A DNA stretch of 64,000 nucleotides from assembly GCA_035525375.1 (NCBI GenBank), contig DATLEI010000041.1:1-64000 (forward strand), written 5' to 3'. This document shows, piece by piece, positions 1 through 8,338 of this stretch (its first letter is position 1; every line of letters begins with the position of its first letter). The translations under genes and the position numbers were made by a program. The stretch is from JALZBN01 sp035525375. Lineage in GTDB: Bacteria; Actinomycetota; Acidimicrobiia; Acidimicrobiales; AC-14. Below the pieces are notes generated by a model. It did not search any database. It was not told the DNA's origin and was given only the letters and a program-made list of their open reading frames with translations.

Positions 1-284
1 ACGCCGGAAGTGGGTGACACACCGGATGAGTGGCGCCACCGTCCCGGCCCGCACGGTGACCCCCGCGGTTGCGCCCGACTCAGCGATGCTCGCCAGGATT
101 CGAGCGGACAACAGAGTTCTCACCGTAGGACCCCGCTGCCGCACGCTTGGGTCTCGTTGCCGTCCAATCCTATCCGGGCTCCTGGACCGCGAGACATACG
201 CGAGTCCTTCATGCCGTCATCCGCAACAGTCGCGCGCCGGAGTGGAGTCGGCAGGGTCCTGCCCCGGCCGTGGGCGGAGCGGGC
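1..284. other. No gene recognised
   Basis: Open frames exist on the plus strand, but they are rich in Arg/Pro/Ser, overlap one another and resemble no family I know. No minus-strand reading frame of useful length is present. I see nothing supportable here. It may be the tail of an integrated or decayed segment that continues to the left. Confidence 0.4.
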
Positions 285-566
285 TTAGCGCTCTACGAAG
301 CGCAGGTCGACGTCGAACGCCTCAGCGATCTTCGCCAAAGTTGCCGTCGTTGGGCTGATGACGCCGCGCTCGATGCGACTGATCTGTGCTTGCGGGATCC
401 CAGTCTTCTCCGAGAGCTCGACCTGGGTCAGCTGGTGCTTCTCGCGTAGGTCGATGATCTGACCAGCGACGCTGTATGCCTGATCGAAAACAGCACGCGC
501 CTCACGAACGGCTGCGCTGTTCGCGCGCTCTGACCTCTGCAGGTAGTCGTTCAGTGTGCGTGCCAT
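285..566 (-). CDS. XRE-family antitoxin (HigA-like)
   Basis: This 93-residue protein has a canonical helix-turn-helix of the Cro/CI (XRE) type over about residues 38-90, including LTQVELSEKTGIPQAQISRI and the following SPTTATLAKIAEAFDVDL. The N-terminal 35 residues are a short helical region. It lies 58 bp downstream of a RelE/HigB-type toxin gene on the same strand. Toxin-first order is typical of HigBA modules, in which the antitoxin neutralises the RNase toxin and represses its own promoter. The family is clear; the partner specificity is inferred from adjacency. Confidence 0.85.
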   Translation of the reverse strand: MARTLNDYLQRSERANSAAVREARAVFDQAYSVAGQIIDLREKHQLTQVELSEKTGIPQAQISRIERGVISPTTATLAKIAEAFDVDLRFVER

Positions 567-624
567 GTACCTCCCTTCGACGAGTTCTACTATGTGCTTT
601 AGGACATACCGATGTCAAGGGAAG

Positions 625-1098
625 TCATTGCTTGCGACGACGGCCCTGGCGTTCGGCCTTGCGGTCTCGGGCCTGTCTTCCCCGAAACGCGACTAGGCGC
701 TTCCTCGCGAGTCGTATCTCCTTCTGTTGGCGTTTCTCGCTCGGGTCCTCGCCCTTGTCGTATCCGTTCAGCAGCAGGACGATCTTGTTGCCATAGGCGT
801 GACAAAACACGCGGAGAAGGACCTTCCCGCCGTCTCGGCCCGTACCGGACGCGCCGCCGAACATGCTCTTGATCTCATCCGCGCTGTGACGGATTCTGAA
901 CTCGAACAGGCCATCGCCCAACTGTGTTCCCCACTCGGTTCCACACACCTGCACGCCATGGCTTTGAAGGACGTGTTCGAACGCCGACAGCAGGGCCGCG
1001 AGCTCGAGATCCGTCAGATCGGACTCCATCCACTCCTCGACGGGGGATCGGCCGGCTTCATCCTCGAAGAACTCGATCGTGAAACGTCCAGAGCCCAT
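625..1098 (-). CDS. HigB/Gp49-type toxin
   Basis: This 157-residue protein has the layout of phage-derived Gp49/HigB-like toxins: an N-terminal FEDEAGRSPVEEWM segment, a central FEFRIRH strand, and a C-terminal VFCHAYGNKIVLLLNGYDKG region followed by a basic helix with Arg/Lys repeats. Such proteins are ribosome-dependent or free mRNA endonucleases of the RelE fold. The gene precedes the XRE antitoxin on the same strand. The basic C-terminal extension (from about residue 120) is longer than in the shortest family members. Activity is not provable from sequence. Confidence 0.75.
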   Translation of the reverse strand: MGSGRFTIEFFEDEAGRSPVEEWMESDLTDLELAALLSAFEHVLQSHGVQVCGTEWGTQLGDGLFEFRIRHSADEIKSMFGGASGTGRDGGKVLLRVFCHAYGNKIVLLLNGYDKGEDPSEKRQQKEIRLARKRLVAFRGRQARDRKAERQGRRRKQ

Positions 1099-1154
1099 CG
1101 TCGCCGACGGTACATCCGGTCTTGGCCTGGACCCGGGGCAGATCTACTCGGTGG

Positions 1155-1334
1155 CTCGCGCAGTGCCTCCGCTACCGCCTCGTCGAGTTCACCGTCGGCC
1201 CCCGACGACTTGTACTCGGTCAGGAACACTGCCTCGACGAACTCACCCCAGGTAAGTAGTTCAGCCCGTCGCCCTCTCCGCGGATGACCGGGCGGTAGTG
1301 CTCGCCGCGCATGGTGTTGCCCCTCCAGCCAATT
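1155..1334 (-). pseudogene. Remnant of DUF433/VapB45-like antitoxin
   Basis: On the minus strand a stretch reads NWLEG, then ELLTWGEFVEAVFLTEY. This matches the core of the actinobacterial DUF433-type antitoxin family, whose members carry a WLEG...(V/L)TWGEFVEA...L.EYR signature. The N-terminal helix-turn-helix and the C-terminal VPYPLAH-like segment expected in this family are not found in any frame nearby, and the surrounding reading frame is low complexity. I read it as a decayed antitoxin gene next to an intact toxin-antitoxin pair. A chance resemblance is possible. Confidence 0.4.
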
Positions 1335-1602
1335 CCTCAATCCAGAACGTTCACGGCATGGCGCCATTTTCCTGCACCTGGCCGACGAATCAGTTGATTG
1401 GGGTGGCGAGGGGTGCCCGGTCGCACACGCGGATCCCCACACGGTCGCCCGGTGACTACAGAGCCAGGTGCGCTGAGGACACTCGTTCGGTTTGTCTGCT
1501 GGGCGACCCCTCATATGCTCGGCGGCAGCTGTTGGCCCTGGCCAGAGCGCCGACGGCGGGATGTGAGCCGGCGAACGGGCCCCCGTCCGGATCAGAATTG
1601 AC

Positions 1603-1649
1603 ACGACAATCACGACAATCACTGTGGTCTGTGGTCTGTGTGTGGTCTA
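1603..1649. repeat. Two short tandem repeats
   Basis: Two adjacent copies of acgacaatc are followed at once by three copies of tgtggtc, the third separated by tgtg. The block is 75-120 bp from the 3' end of tRNA-Pro. It is non-coding, and nothing suggests a protein product. Confidence 0.55.
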
Positions 1650-1722
1650 GTCCTCAGTCTCCATGTACACAGGATCCGACCGTCCAAGGGTCCTGAGCAG
1701 CAGTTTTACGAATTCTTTTGGG

Positions 1723-1796
1723 TCGGGAAGGCGGGATTTGAACCCGCGGCCTCAGCGTCCCGAACGCTGCGCGCTGCCAAGCTGCGCCACTTCCCG
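1723..1796 (-). tRNA. tRNA-Pro (anticodon CGG)
   Basis: The minus strand folds into a full cloverleaf. The 7-bp acceptor stem is CGGGAAG/CTTCCCG. The anticodon stem CAGCG/CGCTG closes the loop TTCGGGA, giving anticodon CGG. The T arm carries GGTTCAAATCC. The discriminator is A and no CCA is encoded. It reads CCG proline codons, which are common in this GC-rich genome. Its 3' end faces the toxin-antitoxin segment, the usual orientation for an integration site. Confidence 0.95.
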
Positions 1797-1986
1797 GTGG
1801 ATCAAATGGATCCTACCCCCCGGCAAAGAACGCGCCGACGGGTGCAATACTTGGTTCGTGCGCGCCGCAGACTGGCGCGTTCCTGACCAGGCTGACGCCC
1901 GGCCCGAAGACGTCATCGACGAGGGAGTCAGTCGGGCCGCGCTCTGAGGCGGCCTCGTCGGACACGCGCAGGGTCGGCGGGTTCAA

Positions 1987-2031
1987 GGTTTGGACGTTTC
2001 GCCCCCTATACGGTGGTCAACGGTCCAAACC
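1987..2031 (-). terminator. Inverted repeat at the end of the response-regulator gene
   Basis: Perfect 9-bp arms (GGTTTGGAC and GTCCAAACC) are separated by 27 bp, and the right arm abuts the stop codon of the minus-strand response regulator. The loop is long and there is no T tract, so this may be a weak terminator or an mRNA 3' end structure. Confidence 0.4.
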
Positions 2032-2448
2032 TCAGGTTGGGAGCGGCACCGTCGGCGGGCGGTAGGACTCGTCGTCGTAACGCCGGCCGGCCAGGACCTC
2101 CCGCATGGCCCTGCCGAGTCGGATCGGGTCGAGGGGCTTGACCACCCATCCCTTGGCGTGGCTCCGGCGCGCCAGGAACACGTCGGCCCGACGGTCCAGC
2201 AGCATCAGGATACGTACGCCGGGCAAGCGGCCCGCGCCGGCCTCGAGGTGCAGCTCCTGACAAACTGCCATGCCGCCCATCTTCCCGATCTGCAAGTCGA
2301 TGATGGCGATGTCGGGGGTCTGCTCCTGGATGGCGGGCACCACTTCCACGCCTCTGGTCACCTCGACCACGGTGGTGGAGGGATCGGGCACCGACTCCCG
2401 TACCAGCGAGCGGACGGTCGCGGAATCGCTGGCAATGAGGACGTTCAT
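2032..2448 (-). CDS. Response-regulator receiver-domain protein
   Basis: This 138-residue single-domain CheY-like protein has acidic residues in the first loop (IASDS). Asp51 in AIIDLQIGKMGG is the predicted phosphoacceptor, and a conserved Lys lies near residue 109 (WVVKPLDP). No output domain follows, so it probably acts by protein contact. It is divergent from a STAS-domain antagonist gene 84 bp away. This fits a partner-switching or stress-signalling role, but no kinase is visible nearby. Confidence 0.85.
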   Translation of the reverse strand: MNVLIASDSATVRSLVRESVPDPSTTVVEVTRGVEVVPAIQEQTPDIAIIDLQIGKMGGMAVCQELHLEAGAGRLPGVRILMLLDRRADVFLARRSHAKGWVVKPLDPIRLGRAMREVLAGRRYDDESYRPPTVPLPT

Positions 2449-2532
2449 GATTCTGAGGGTAGCGGTGTCACCGCTTGGGTAGCATCCTCACGCGTAGTTC
2501 CGAGGTGTTCCGGCTGTCGAACCAGGAGGGTC

Positions 2533-2886
2533 ATGCTCCACATCCAGCTGGAGGACGGCGATGGTTACACCATCTGTCGTCCCGTAGGTGAGCTTGACGC
2601 GTACACGGTGGGTCAGTTCCGTGAGGCCCTCGGCGAGCTGGCCTCGAAGCCCAAGCTCCTGATCGACATGTCGGAGGTTCCCTTCGTCGATTCCGCCGGC
2701 CTGGGTGCGCTTATCGGTGGCATCCGCCGGGCACGGGAGGTCGGTGGCGATGTCGCCGTGTGCTGTAACCGTCCGACTCTGACCCGCTTGCTGCACACCA
2801 CCGGATTCGACCGCATCGTGACAGTGACCGAGACACTCGACGACGCCGCCTCGTCGCTCGTCGACGATCAACCCGCGAACACGTAG
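2533..2886 (+). CDS. STAS-domain anti-sigma-factor antagonist
   Basis: This 117-residue SpoIIAA/RsbV-like protein carries the phosphorylatable Ser54 in FVDSAGLGALIGG and the usual N-terminal GELDAYTV strand-helix unit. Dephosphorylated STAS proteins bind an anti-sigma kinase and free its sigma factor. AGGAGGG lies just upstream of the ATG chosen; the frame is open further upstream, but that part resembles no STAS protein. The 3' end overlaps the convergent ArsA-like gene by 19 bp. The cognate kinase and sigma factor are not in the window. Confidence 0.9.
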   Translation: MLHIQLEDGDGYTICRPVGELDAYTVGQFREALGELASKPKLLIDMSEVPFVDSAGLGALIGGIRRAREVGGDVAVCCNRPTLTRLLHTTGFDRIVTVTETLDDAASSLVDDQPANT

Positions 2887-3980
2887 CTCCGCACCTCCGA
2901 CAGGCCTTCGAGGTCGTGCACGTCGCTTGCGAGGAGCGGCACTCGCACGGCCGGCGCTGGCGCGACCCGGTCGACGAGCGTGCGTAGGTGCGCGTCCTCG
3001 CCGTCAGCGACCTGGTAAAGGTCAGCGAGGTTCTCGTAGAACGGCCGTAGCGGCGGTGGCGACGATTTCGCCTTCTCCCGAGCCCACTCCGCCGTTCGAT
3101 CGCCAAATCGGGGGTGCATCCGGTTCACCACGAGAGCCTCCACCCCGATGTTCGCCTCCAGCAGCTTGCGGGCGAAGAAGTCGGCCTCGTCGACCGCGTC
3201 ACGGCGCGGGGAGGACACCAGGACGAAGGCAGTGCTGGGCTCGGACAACAGCGCGAGCACCCGTTGGGCCCGGTCTCGGAATCCGTCCTCCATCCCCTCG
3301 AACGCCCTGAAGAACGCGATCGCGTCCTGCACGACCTGCACCCCAATGACCTTCGACACCGTTCGCAGCAAGGGCTGAGCCGCGGCATTGACGATCTTGA
3401 GCCCGGCGCGCGCCGGGAGCATCAGGAGCCGGAAGATTCGATTGTCGAGGAACCGGGTGAGCCGGCGCGGGGCATCGATGAAGTCGAGAGCGTTGCGGGT
3501 TGGCGGCGTGTCGACCACGATCAGGTCGAAACGGTTCTCGTCGTGAAGTTCGAACAGCTTCTCCATCGCCATGTACTCCTGGGTGCCCGACAGGGCGCTG
3601 GAGATGTTGCGGTAGAACCGGTTCGACAGAATTGCCTCAGCCTGTTCGGGACGCCCGGCGTACTTCGAAACGAGCGTGTCGAACGTGCTCTTGGTGTCGA
3701 GCATGAGTGCCCACAGTTCACCGTCCCAGCGCCCCTTGCTGTCGATGAGGCGGGGCTCGTCGGACAGTGACTCGAGGCCCAGGGCGTCGGCCAGGCGCCG
3801 GGCCGGGTCAATCGTGACAACGACGGCGCGACGGCCGCGCATCGCCCCCTCTAGGGCGACGACAGCCGCGGTTGTCGTCTTGCCCACGCCCCCTGGCCCG
3901 CAGCACACAACGACCGAGCGCGCCGCCACCAGCTCGTCGACCGTCACAGGGTCGGCGGCGTCGCCGGGGTCGACCGTCAC
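2868..3980 (-). CDS. ArsA/GET3-like ATPase, second of pair
   Basis: This 370-residue P-loop ATPase of the anion-transporting ArsA family has the deviant Walker A CGPGGVGKTT near residue 25, switch regions VTIDPARRLADALG and IVVDTPPTRNALDF, and a C-terminal ATPase tail. The GTG start overlaps the stop of the upstream paralogue (GTGA), so the two are translationally coupled. A paired ArsA-like set near whiB and a class A PBP matches the mycobacterial Rv3679-Rv3680/whiB4/ponA2 region, where the pair forms a heteromeric ATPase. The substrate is unknown; arsenite genes are absent. Confidence 0.88.
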   Translation of the reverse strand: MTVDPGDAADPVTVDELVAARSVVVCCGPGGVGKTTTAAVVALEGAMRGRRAVVVTIDPARRLADALGLESLSDEPRLIDSKGRWDGELWALMLDTKSTFDTLVSKYAGRPEQAEAILSNRFYRNISSALSGTQEYMAMEKLFELHDENRFDLIVVDTPPTRNALDFIDAPRRLTRFLDNRIFRLLMLPARAGLKIVNAAAQPLLRTVSKVIGVQVVQDAIAFFRAFEGMEDGFRDRAQRVLALLSEPSTAFVLVSSPRRDAVDEADFFARKLLEANIGVEALVVNRMHPRFGDRTAEWAREKAKSSPPPLRPFYENLADLYQVADGEDAHLRTLVDRVAPAPAVRVPLLASDVHDLEGLSEVRSYVFAG

Positions 3981-4948
3981 GGGCGCGCCGGCTCCAGGGC
4001 CTCGACCGCGGCCAGCATGGCGTCGGCGAGCTTGTCGAGCTCGGGTCGTCCGAGATCGGCGGCAAAGATGGCCGGCAGTCGAAGTTGGGGCAGTGGGAGG
4101 GCCTCGGCGAGGCGGAGCACCTGCTCCTCTTGGAGTCCGTGCCGGCGCGTGCGGAAATCGGCGGCGCGCCGGAGCGCCTCGGCGTCCTTCGGGGCCAACT
4201 CCACACTCTCGGCTCGAGCCAGCTCCGCGGGGTCGGCGTCCAGACCCAGCGCGGGATACAGACCGTTGACGACGACCGGGCCCAGGTCCGCGCCGACCCG
4301 CTCCTCCAACGCGAACGCAGTCTCGACGACCTCGTTGACCGGCGTCTCCTCCGGGAGGGTGACCAACATGACCTGGCATCGGGATGCGTCGGTCAGCAGT
4401 TCCAGCACATCCGCCGCCTGGGTCTGAATGGGCCCCACGTTGACAGCATCGAGCAAGCCGCGGGCGCTCATCAGGAACGTCACCGCATGACCGGCCGCGG
4501 GTGTGTCGAGCACGATCAGGTCGGCGGCCGCCATCGACTCCAGCTGCTTGACCTTGCCCAGGACCAGGATGTCCTTGATCCCGGGCGCGCCGGTCGACAC
4601 CACGTCGAGCGCGCCGCTGCGGACGAGCCGGCGCGACGTCCGCCCTAGCCCGTGGTCCTCCAGATACTCGATGAGAGCCCGGTCGGGCGTGAGCGTGCGA
4701 GCCCGGATCTCACCGGTGCCGTCCGCCTCCGATGCCGGCGCCAGCACCTGCTCGTCGTAGCCAACCTGGTCGGCCAGGCCGAACGTCGCGGCCAGGCTGC
4801 TCCGGCCCTCGACCTCGACGATCAGGCAGGACAGACCGAGGCGTGACGCCATGCGCGCCATCGCCGCCGAGACTGTCGTTTTGCCCACGCCGCCCTTCCC
4901 GGCAACGATGACGAGCCGGGTCTGGCGACAAAAGCCGCGAGGATCCAC
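3977..4948 (-). CDS. ArsA/GET3-like ATPase, first of pair
   Basis: This 323-residue ATPase has deviant Walker A AGKGGVGKTT at about residues 16-25, EVEGRSSLAATFGL as the switch I-like region, and VLDTPAAGHAVTFL as switch II. The GTG start at 4948 is preceded by GAGGGG at good spacing. It is the upstream partner of the overlapping paralogue and diverges from the NfeD-like gene with only about 20 bp between starts. The partner arrangement suggests a heterodimer. Whether it handles oxyanions, membrane proteins or redox stress cannot be told from sequence. Confidence 0.88.
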   Translation of the reverse strand: MDPRGFCRQTRLVIVAGKGGVGKTTVSAAMARMASRLGLSCLIVEVEGRSSLAATFGLADQVGYDEQVLAPASEADGTGEIRARTLTPDRALIEYLEDHGLGRTSRRLVRSGALDVVSTGAPGIKDILVLGKVKQLESMAAADLIVLDTPAAGHAVTFLMSARGLLDAVNVGPIQTQAADVLELLTDASRCQVMLVTLPEETPVNEVVETAFALEERVGADLGPVVVNGLYPALGLDADPAELARAESVELAPKDAEALRRAADFRTRRHGLQEEQVLRLAEALPLPQLRLPAIFAADLGRPELDKLADAMLAAVEALEPARP

Positions 4949-4969
4949 ATATTCCCCTCGGGAGAAATC

Positions 4970-6226
4970 ATTCGCAGGTTACTCAGCGCCACAGAGGCTC
5001 TTGTCCTCGTCTCCATCGTCTTCGTCGTTCTGGGCGGCGGCCAGGCCGGCGCGGCCGGGGCCTCGAGCCGGTCGTCGGCCCAGGAGGATCAGCCGGTCGT
5101 GGGCCGCGCCATCGACGTCATCGAGGTGAGCGGACGCATCGACCCGATCGAGGTCGACTTCATCACCAAGTCGGTGCGCCAGGCCGAGACCAGCGGCGAC
5201 GAGGTGCTCGTGATCCAACTCGACAGCCCCGGTGCGCTGGTCGACAGTGCCCGGCTCAACCGCCTGGCGGCGCGCCTGCGGACGGCGCAGCTGCCGGTGG
5301 CCGTCTGGGTAGGGCCGAGTGGTGCCCGAGCCTACGGGGGGGCCACCCGCCTGCTGGAGGCCGCTGACGTGGCTGGTATGGCCCCTGGGACGCACGTGGG
5401 CAAGTCGTCGGTCATCCCTGGCTCCCTGGGATCGGGGGCGGCGCGGGCACGCGGCGCGGTCGACGTCATCGCGCCGACGCTCGGGGAGTTCATTGTCGGC
5501 CTCGACGGCCAGGAGATCGACGGCACCGCGCTGCACACGGCTCGGGTGGTGACCGAGGGCGGCCAGCCCCGCCGCCAGGCCGCGGCCCAGGTCAGGTTCG
5601 CCAAGCTCGGCCTGCTGGAACGGGTGCTGCATGCCACGAGCGGTCCCCAGCTCGCCTACATCCTGTTGGTGGCCGGGCTTCTGCTCATCGTGTTCGAGTT
5701 CTTCACTGCGGCGGTCGGATTGGCCGGCGCGGCCGGCGCGGCATCGTTGGTGCTGGCCGCCTACGGACTCGCCGTGCTGCCGACCAGCCGGCTCGGTTTG
5801 TTCCTGATCTGCCTGGGCATCCTCGGCTTCGCGATCAACGCTCAGGCGGGGAAGGCAAGGGTGTGGACCGTCATCGGCACCGTGTCGCTCCTAGTGGGCT
5901 CGTGGATCCTTTTCCCTGGCGGTTTGGCCCTGTCGTGGGTACCGATCGTCATCGTGGTCGCCGGTGTCGTGGTGTTCATGGTGCTCGGGATGGCCTCCAT
6001 GGTGCGGGCCCGCTTCTCGACCCCTGCAATCGAACGCGGGCCCCTCGTCGGACGTTCGGGCGAGGCCACTACCGCGGTCGGCACCAAGGGCACGGTGCGG
6101 ATGGGCGGGGGACTGTGGCCGGCGCGCAGTCGAGGGCCGCAGGCGATCACCGAGGGCGCGCCGGTCCGGGTCTCAGCGGTCGACGGGCTCATCCTCGAGG
6201 TCGAGCCCGCGGCTCCAGCGCCGTAG
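4970..6226 (+). CDS. NfeD-family membrane protein, ClpP-like domain without serine
   Basis: The order is signal peptide, ClpP/1510-N-like domain (about residues 45-200), four to five membrane segments (about 225-340) and a soluble NfeD OB-fold tail. At the position where active homologues have a catalytic Ser (ASAG-like) this protein reads GARAYGGATRLLEA, so it is probably not a protease. The first canonical start (GTG 5099) would remove the signal peptide. The frame is open upstream through RRLLSATEALVLVSIVFVVL to an ATT at 4970 with GGGAG 5 nt before it, so I place the start there. The start is inferred. Confidence 0.75.
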   Translation: MRRLLSATEALVLVSIVFVVLGGGQAGAAGASSRSSAQEDQPVVGRAIDVIEVSGRIDPIEVDFITKSVRQAETSGDEVLVIQLDSPGALVDSARLNRLAARLRTAQLPVAVWVGPSGARAYGGATRLLEAADVAGMAPGTHVGKSSVIPGSLGSGAARARGAVDVIAPTLGEFIVGLDGQEIDGTALHTARVVTEGGQPRRQAAAQVRFAKLGLLERVLHATSGPQLAYILLVAGLLLIVFEFFTAAVGLAGAAGAASLVLAAYGLAVLPTSRLGLFLICLGILGFAINAQAGKARVWTVIGTVSLLVGSWILFPGGLALSWVPIVIVVAGVVVFMVLGMASMVRARFSTPAIERGPLVGRSGEATTAVGTKGTVRMGGGLWPARSRGPQAITEGAPVRVSAVDGLILEVEPAAPAP

Positions 6227-6329
6227 GCGAGCGACGGAAAACCCTCCCTACCAGCAGCTATGTGCGAAATGACCCCTTGTAGGGGGACCCCGGCGCGGGT
6301 ATTTTGCCCCCAGCCAATGAGGGGGCTAC

Positions 6330-6611
6330 ATGAGCATGCTGAGTCAGCGGGTGGGTGTCATCGCGCCGGGCCTCTGGCAGGAGAAGGCGGCCTGCAAGGG
6401 ACCTCAGTGCGCGGTGTTCTTCCCACCCGAGTACCTAGAGAGAAAAGACGAGCGGGAAGGCCGGGAGCGGCGAGCGAAGGAGATCTGCTCCGGTTGTCCG
6501 GTCCAGCGGTCGTGCCTTGACTACGCCATCGAGATTCGTGAGCCGCATGGCATCTGGGGCGGACTGAACGAGGTCGAGCGCAAGCAGATCATCGCTCAGC
6601 GCGTCGGCTAA
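6330..6611 (+). CDS. WhiB-family iron-sulfur transcription factor
   Basis: This 93-residue protein has the WhiB ligand set Cys22, Cys53, Cys56 and Cys62 (ICSGCPVQRSC), the GIWGG turn at 74-78 and a basic C-terminal end. Cys27 is an extra cysteine. WhiB proteins bind a [4Fe-4S] cluster and sigma factor A. A GGGGG run precedes the first ATG; MSM offers a second in-frame ATG. Its position between the ArsA-like pair and a class A PBP parallels whiB4 in mycobacteria, but I do not assign a subtype. The 3' end overlaps selB by 4 bp. Confidence 0.93.
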   Translation: MSMLSQRVGVIAPGLWQEKAACKGPQCAVFFPPEYLERKDEREGRERRAKEICSGCPVQRSCLDYAIEIREPHGIWGGLNEVERKQIIAQRVG

Positions 6612-8338
6612 CTCCCTGCGCCGGCTCCCGGCATCCTGGGGCCCGGAACTCGCACGTCGCCCCGCCGTCGGGTCACGCCCGTGCCGTCGAGGATGGCCAG
6701 GAGGGGCAGGGCGTGTTTGCGCGTCGTGCTCAACGCGTCACGGAGCTGGGCGACGGTGACCCCTTCGGGATGGGTCGCCAGCAGTTGGGCGACGCGCCGG
6801 CCCGCGTCATCAACGGCTTCGGCGGCAAAGTAGAAGCCGTCGCGCTCGACAACGGTGCCGCGCCGGACGAGCTCGCGCAGCTCGGTGGGATCGACGCCGT
6901 CGGCGTCTGGTGGCGCGAACGGTGACGCCTGGAGGGCCTTGACGAAGGTGTGGTCGGCCAAAGGGTCGCTACTGGCGGCTGGTCGCAGCCGTCCATTGTC
7001 CACGGCTAGCCCCTCGGAGAGCGGCACGAGGGCGCGGTCGCGCTCGCTGAGGGTGGCCAGGTCGAGCCCGAGGGGGCCGGCGCGCTCGACGGCGCGGCCG
7101 AGATCGTCGAGTCCGGTCTGCCTGGCACCGTCGGAGACGATCCACCTCCCGACGTTGGCGGTCCTACGTTCGCCGGTGAGGCGCTCCAGCTCCCCGGGGT
7201 CGATCCACCCTCGCTCGGCGATGACCCGGTCGACCGAGTGGGACGGCTTCGCCCGTGAAGCGGCGAGCACCGGCGCGACATCGAGGATCTCGCCACCGCC
7301 AACGGTCTCGTCTCTCCCGCTCTCCCGCAGCACGAACCTGTCGCCCGGAAGCAGCGGTAACGCCTCGGGAAGGTGGAGGCGCACAAGGGCCTGCTCGCCG
7401 GGTTTGATGACATCTTGGCCGAGCACCCGGAGGCGCGCCGGGTACTCGCCCGAGCCCAAGTACGCCTGGTAGGCGCCGCGCCGGCTGACGTCGTGGTCGA
7501 GGCTCGGTAGCACGTTCAGCGCTGCGTCGAGCTGGCGGGTGGAGTGCCATTGACCTGGGCGCACGAGGGCGTGGCCCCGGGCAACGTCGGCTCGGGAGAC
7601 GCCCACCAGGTTCACGGCTACCCGGCTCCCAGGCAGTATCACGTCATGGGCCTGCTGCAGGCTTTGCAGCGCCCGCACCCGCACGGGGGTGTTCGCCGGG
7701 AGCAGCACGAGTTCGTCGTCGACCGCGAGCGATCCTCTCGTGAGGGTGCCGGTGACGACGGTGCCCGACCCTTTGGCCGCGAAGACGCGGTCGACCCAGA
7801 GGCGGGGGCGGTCGGTGTCGGCCGGCGGGGGCGCGCCGGCGACAAGGCGGTCGAGGGCGACGCGCACGTTGTCGACGCCGTGGCCCGTCCGCGCGTCAAC
7901 GGCGACCATCTCGGCATCCTCGAGGAAGGTGCCGCTGAAGTGGTCGGCGAGGTCCATCCTCGTGAGCTCGCGGGTGTCGTCGTCGACGAGGCCGGACTTG
8001 GTGAGGGCGACAACCCCGCGCTGTACGCCCAGAAGTTGAAGGATCCGCAGGTGCTCCTCGGACTGTGGCTTCCACCCTTCGGTAGCAGCCACCACAAACA
8101 GGCAATCGTCGACCGCGCCGACCCCGGCGAGCATGTTCTTGATGAAGCGCACGTGGCCCGGCACGTCCACGAAGGCGAGGTCGGTGCCCGACGGCAGTGT
8201 CGTCCAGGCGAAGCCCAGGTCGATGGTCAGGCCCCGCGCCTTCTCCTCGGCGAAGCGGTCGGGGTCCATCCCCGTCAGGGCCAGGACGAGGGTGGACTTC
8301 CCGTGATCGACGTGCCCCGCTGTGGCGATTACGCGCAA
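6608..8338 (-). CDS. selB: Selenocysteine-specific elongation factor SelB
   Basis: This 576-residue translational GTPase has G1 GHVDHGKST, G3 DVPGH and G4 TKSG. The extended C-terminal half consists of winged-helix repeats that bind the SECIS hairpin in family members. It delivers Sec-tRNA to in-frame UGA codons. The TTG start (TTGCGCGTAATC, giving MRVIATAGHVDHGK) overlaps the end of selA by 10 bp, so the two are coupled. The G4 Lys-Ser-Gly replaces the usual NKxD-like sequence, as is common in SelB. No selenoprotein or tRNA-Sec is visible in the window. Confidence 0.93.
   Translation of the reverse strand: MRVIATAGHVDHGKSTLVLALTGMDPDRFAEEKARGLTIDLGFAWTTLPSGTDLAFVDVPGHVRFIKNMLAGVGAVDDCLFVVAATEGWKPQSEEHLRILQLLGVQRGVVALTKSGLVDDDTRELTRMDLADHFSGTFLEDAEMVAVDARTGHGVDNVRVALDRLVAGAPPPADTDRPRLWVDRVFAAKGSGTVVTGTLTRGSLAVDDELVLLPANTPVRVRALQSLQQAHDVILPGSRVAVNLVGVSRADVARGHALVRPGQWHSTRQLDAALNVLPSLDHDVSRRGAYQAYLGSGEYPARLRVLGQDVIKPGEQALVRLHLPEALPLLPGDRFVLRESGRDETVGGGEILDVAPVLAASRAKPSHSVDRVIAERGWIDPGELERLTGERRTANVGRWIVSDGARQTGLDDLGRAVERAGPLGLDLATLSERDRALVPLSEGLAVDNGRLRPAASSDPLADHTFVKALQASPFAPPDADGVDPTELRELVRRGTVVERDGFYFAAEAVDDAGRRVAQLLATHPEGVTVAQLRDALSTTRKHALPLLAILDGTGVTRRRGDVRVPGPRMPGAGAGS

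Noticed and set aside
1555..1580. Possible second tRNA T-arm fragment (ggcgggatgtgagccggc)
   Set aside because: Resembles the tRNA-Pro 3' part only over a dozen bases and lacks the GGTTC core; not a convincing attachment-site copy.
2868..4379. 503-codon minus-strand frame
   Set aside because: Only the part from 3980 onward resembles ArsA; the upstream part is an out-of-frame shadow of the first ATPase.
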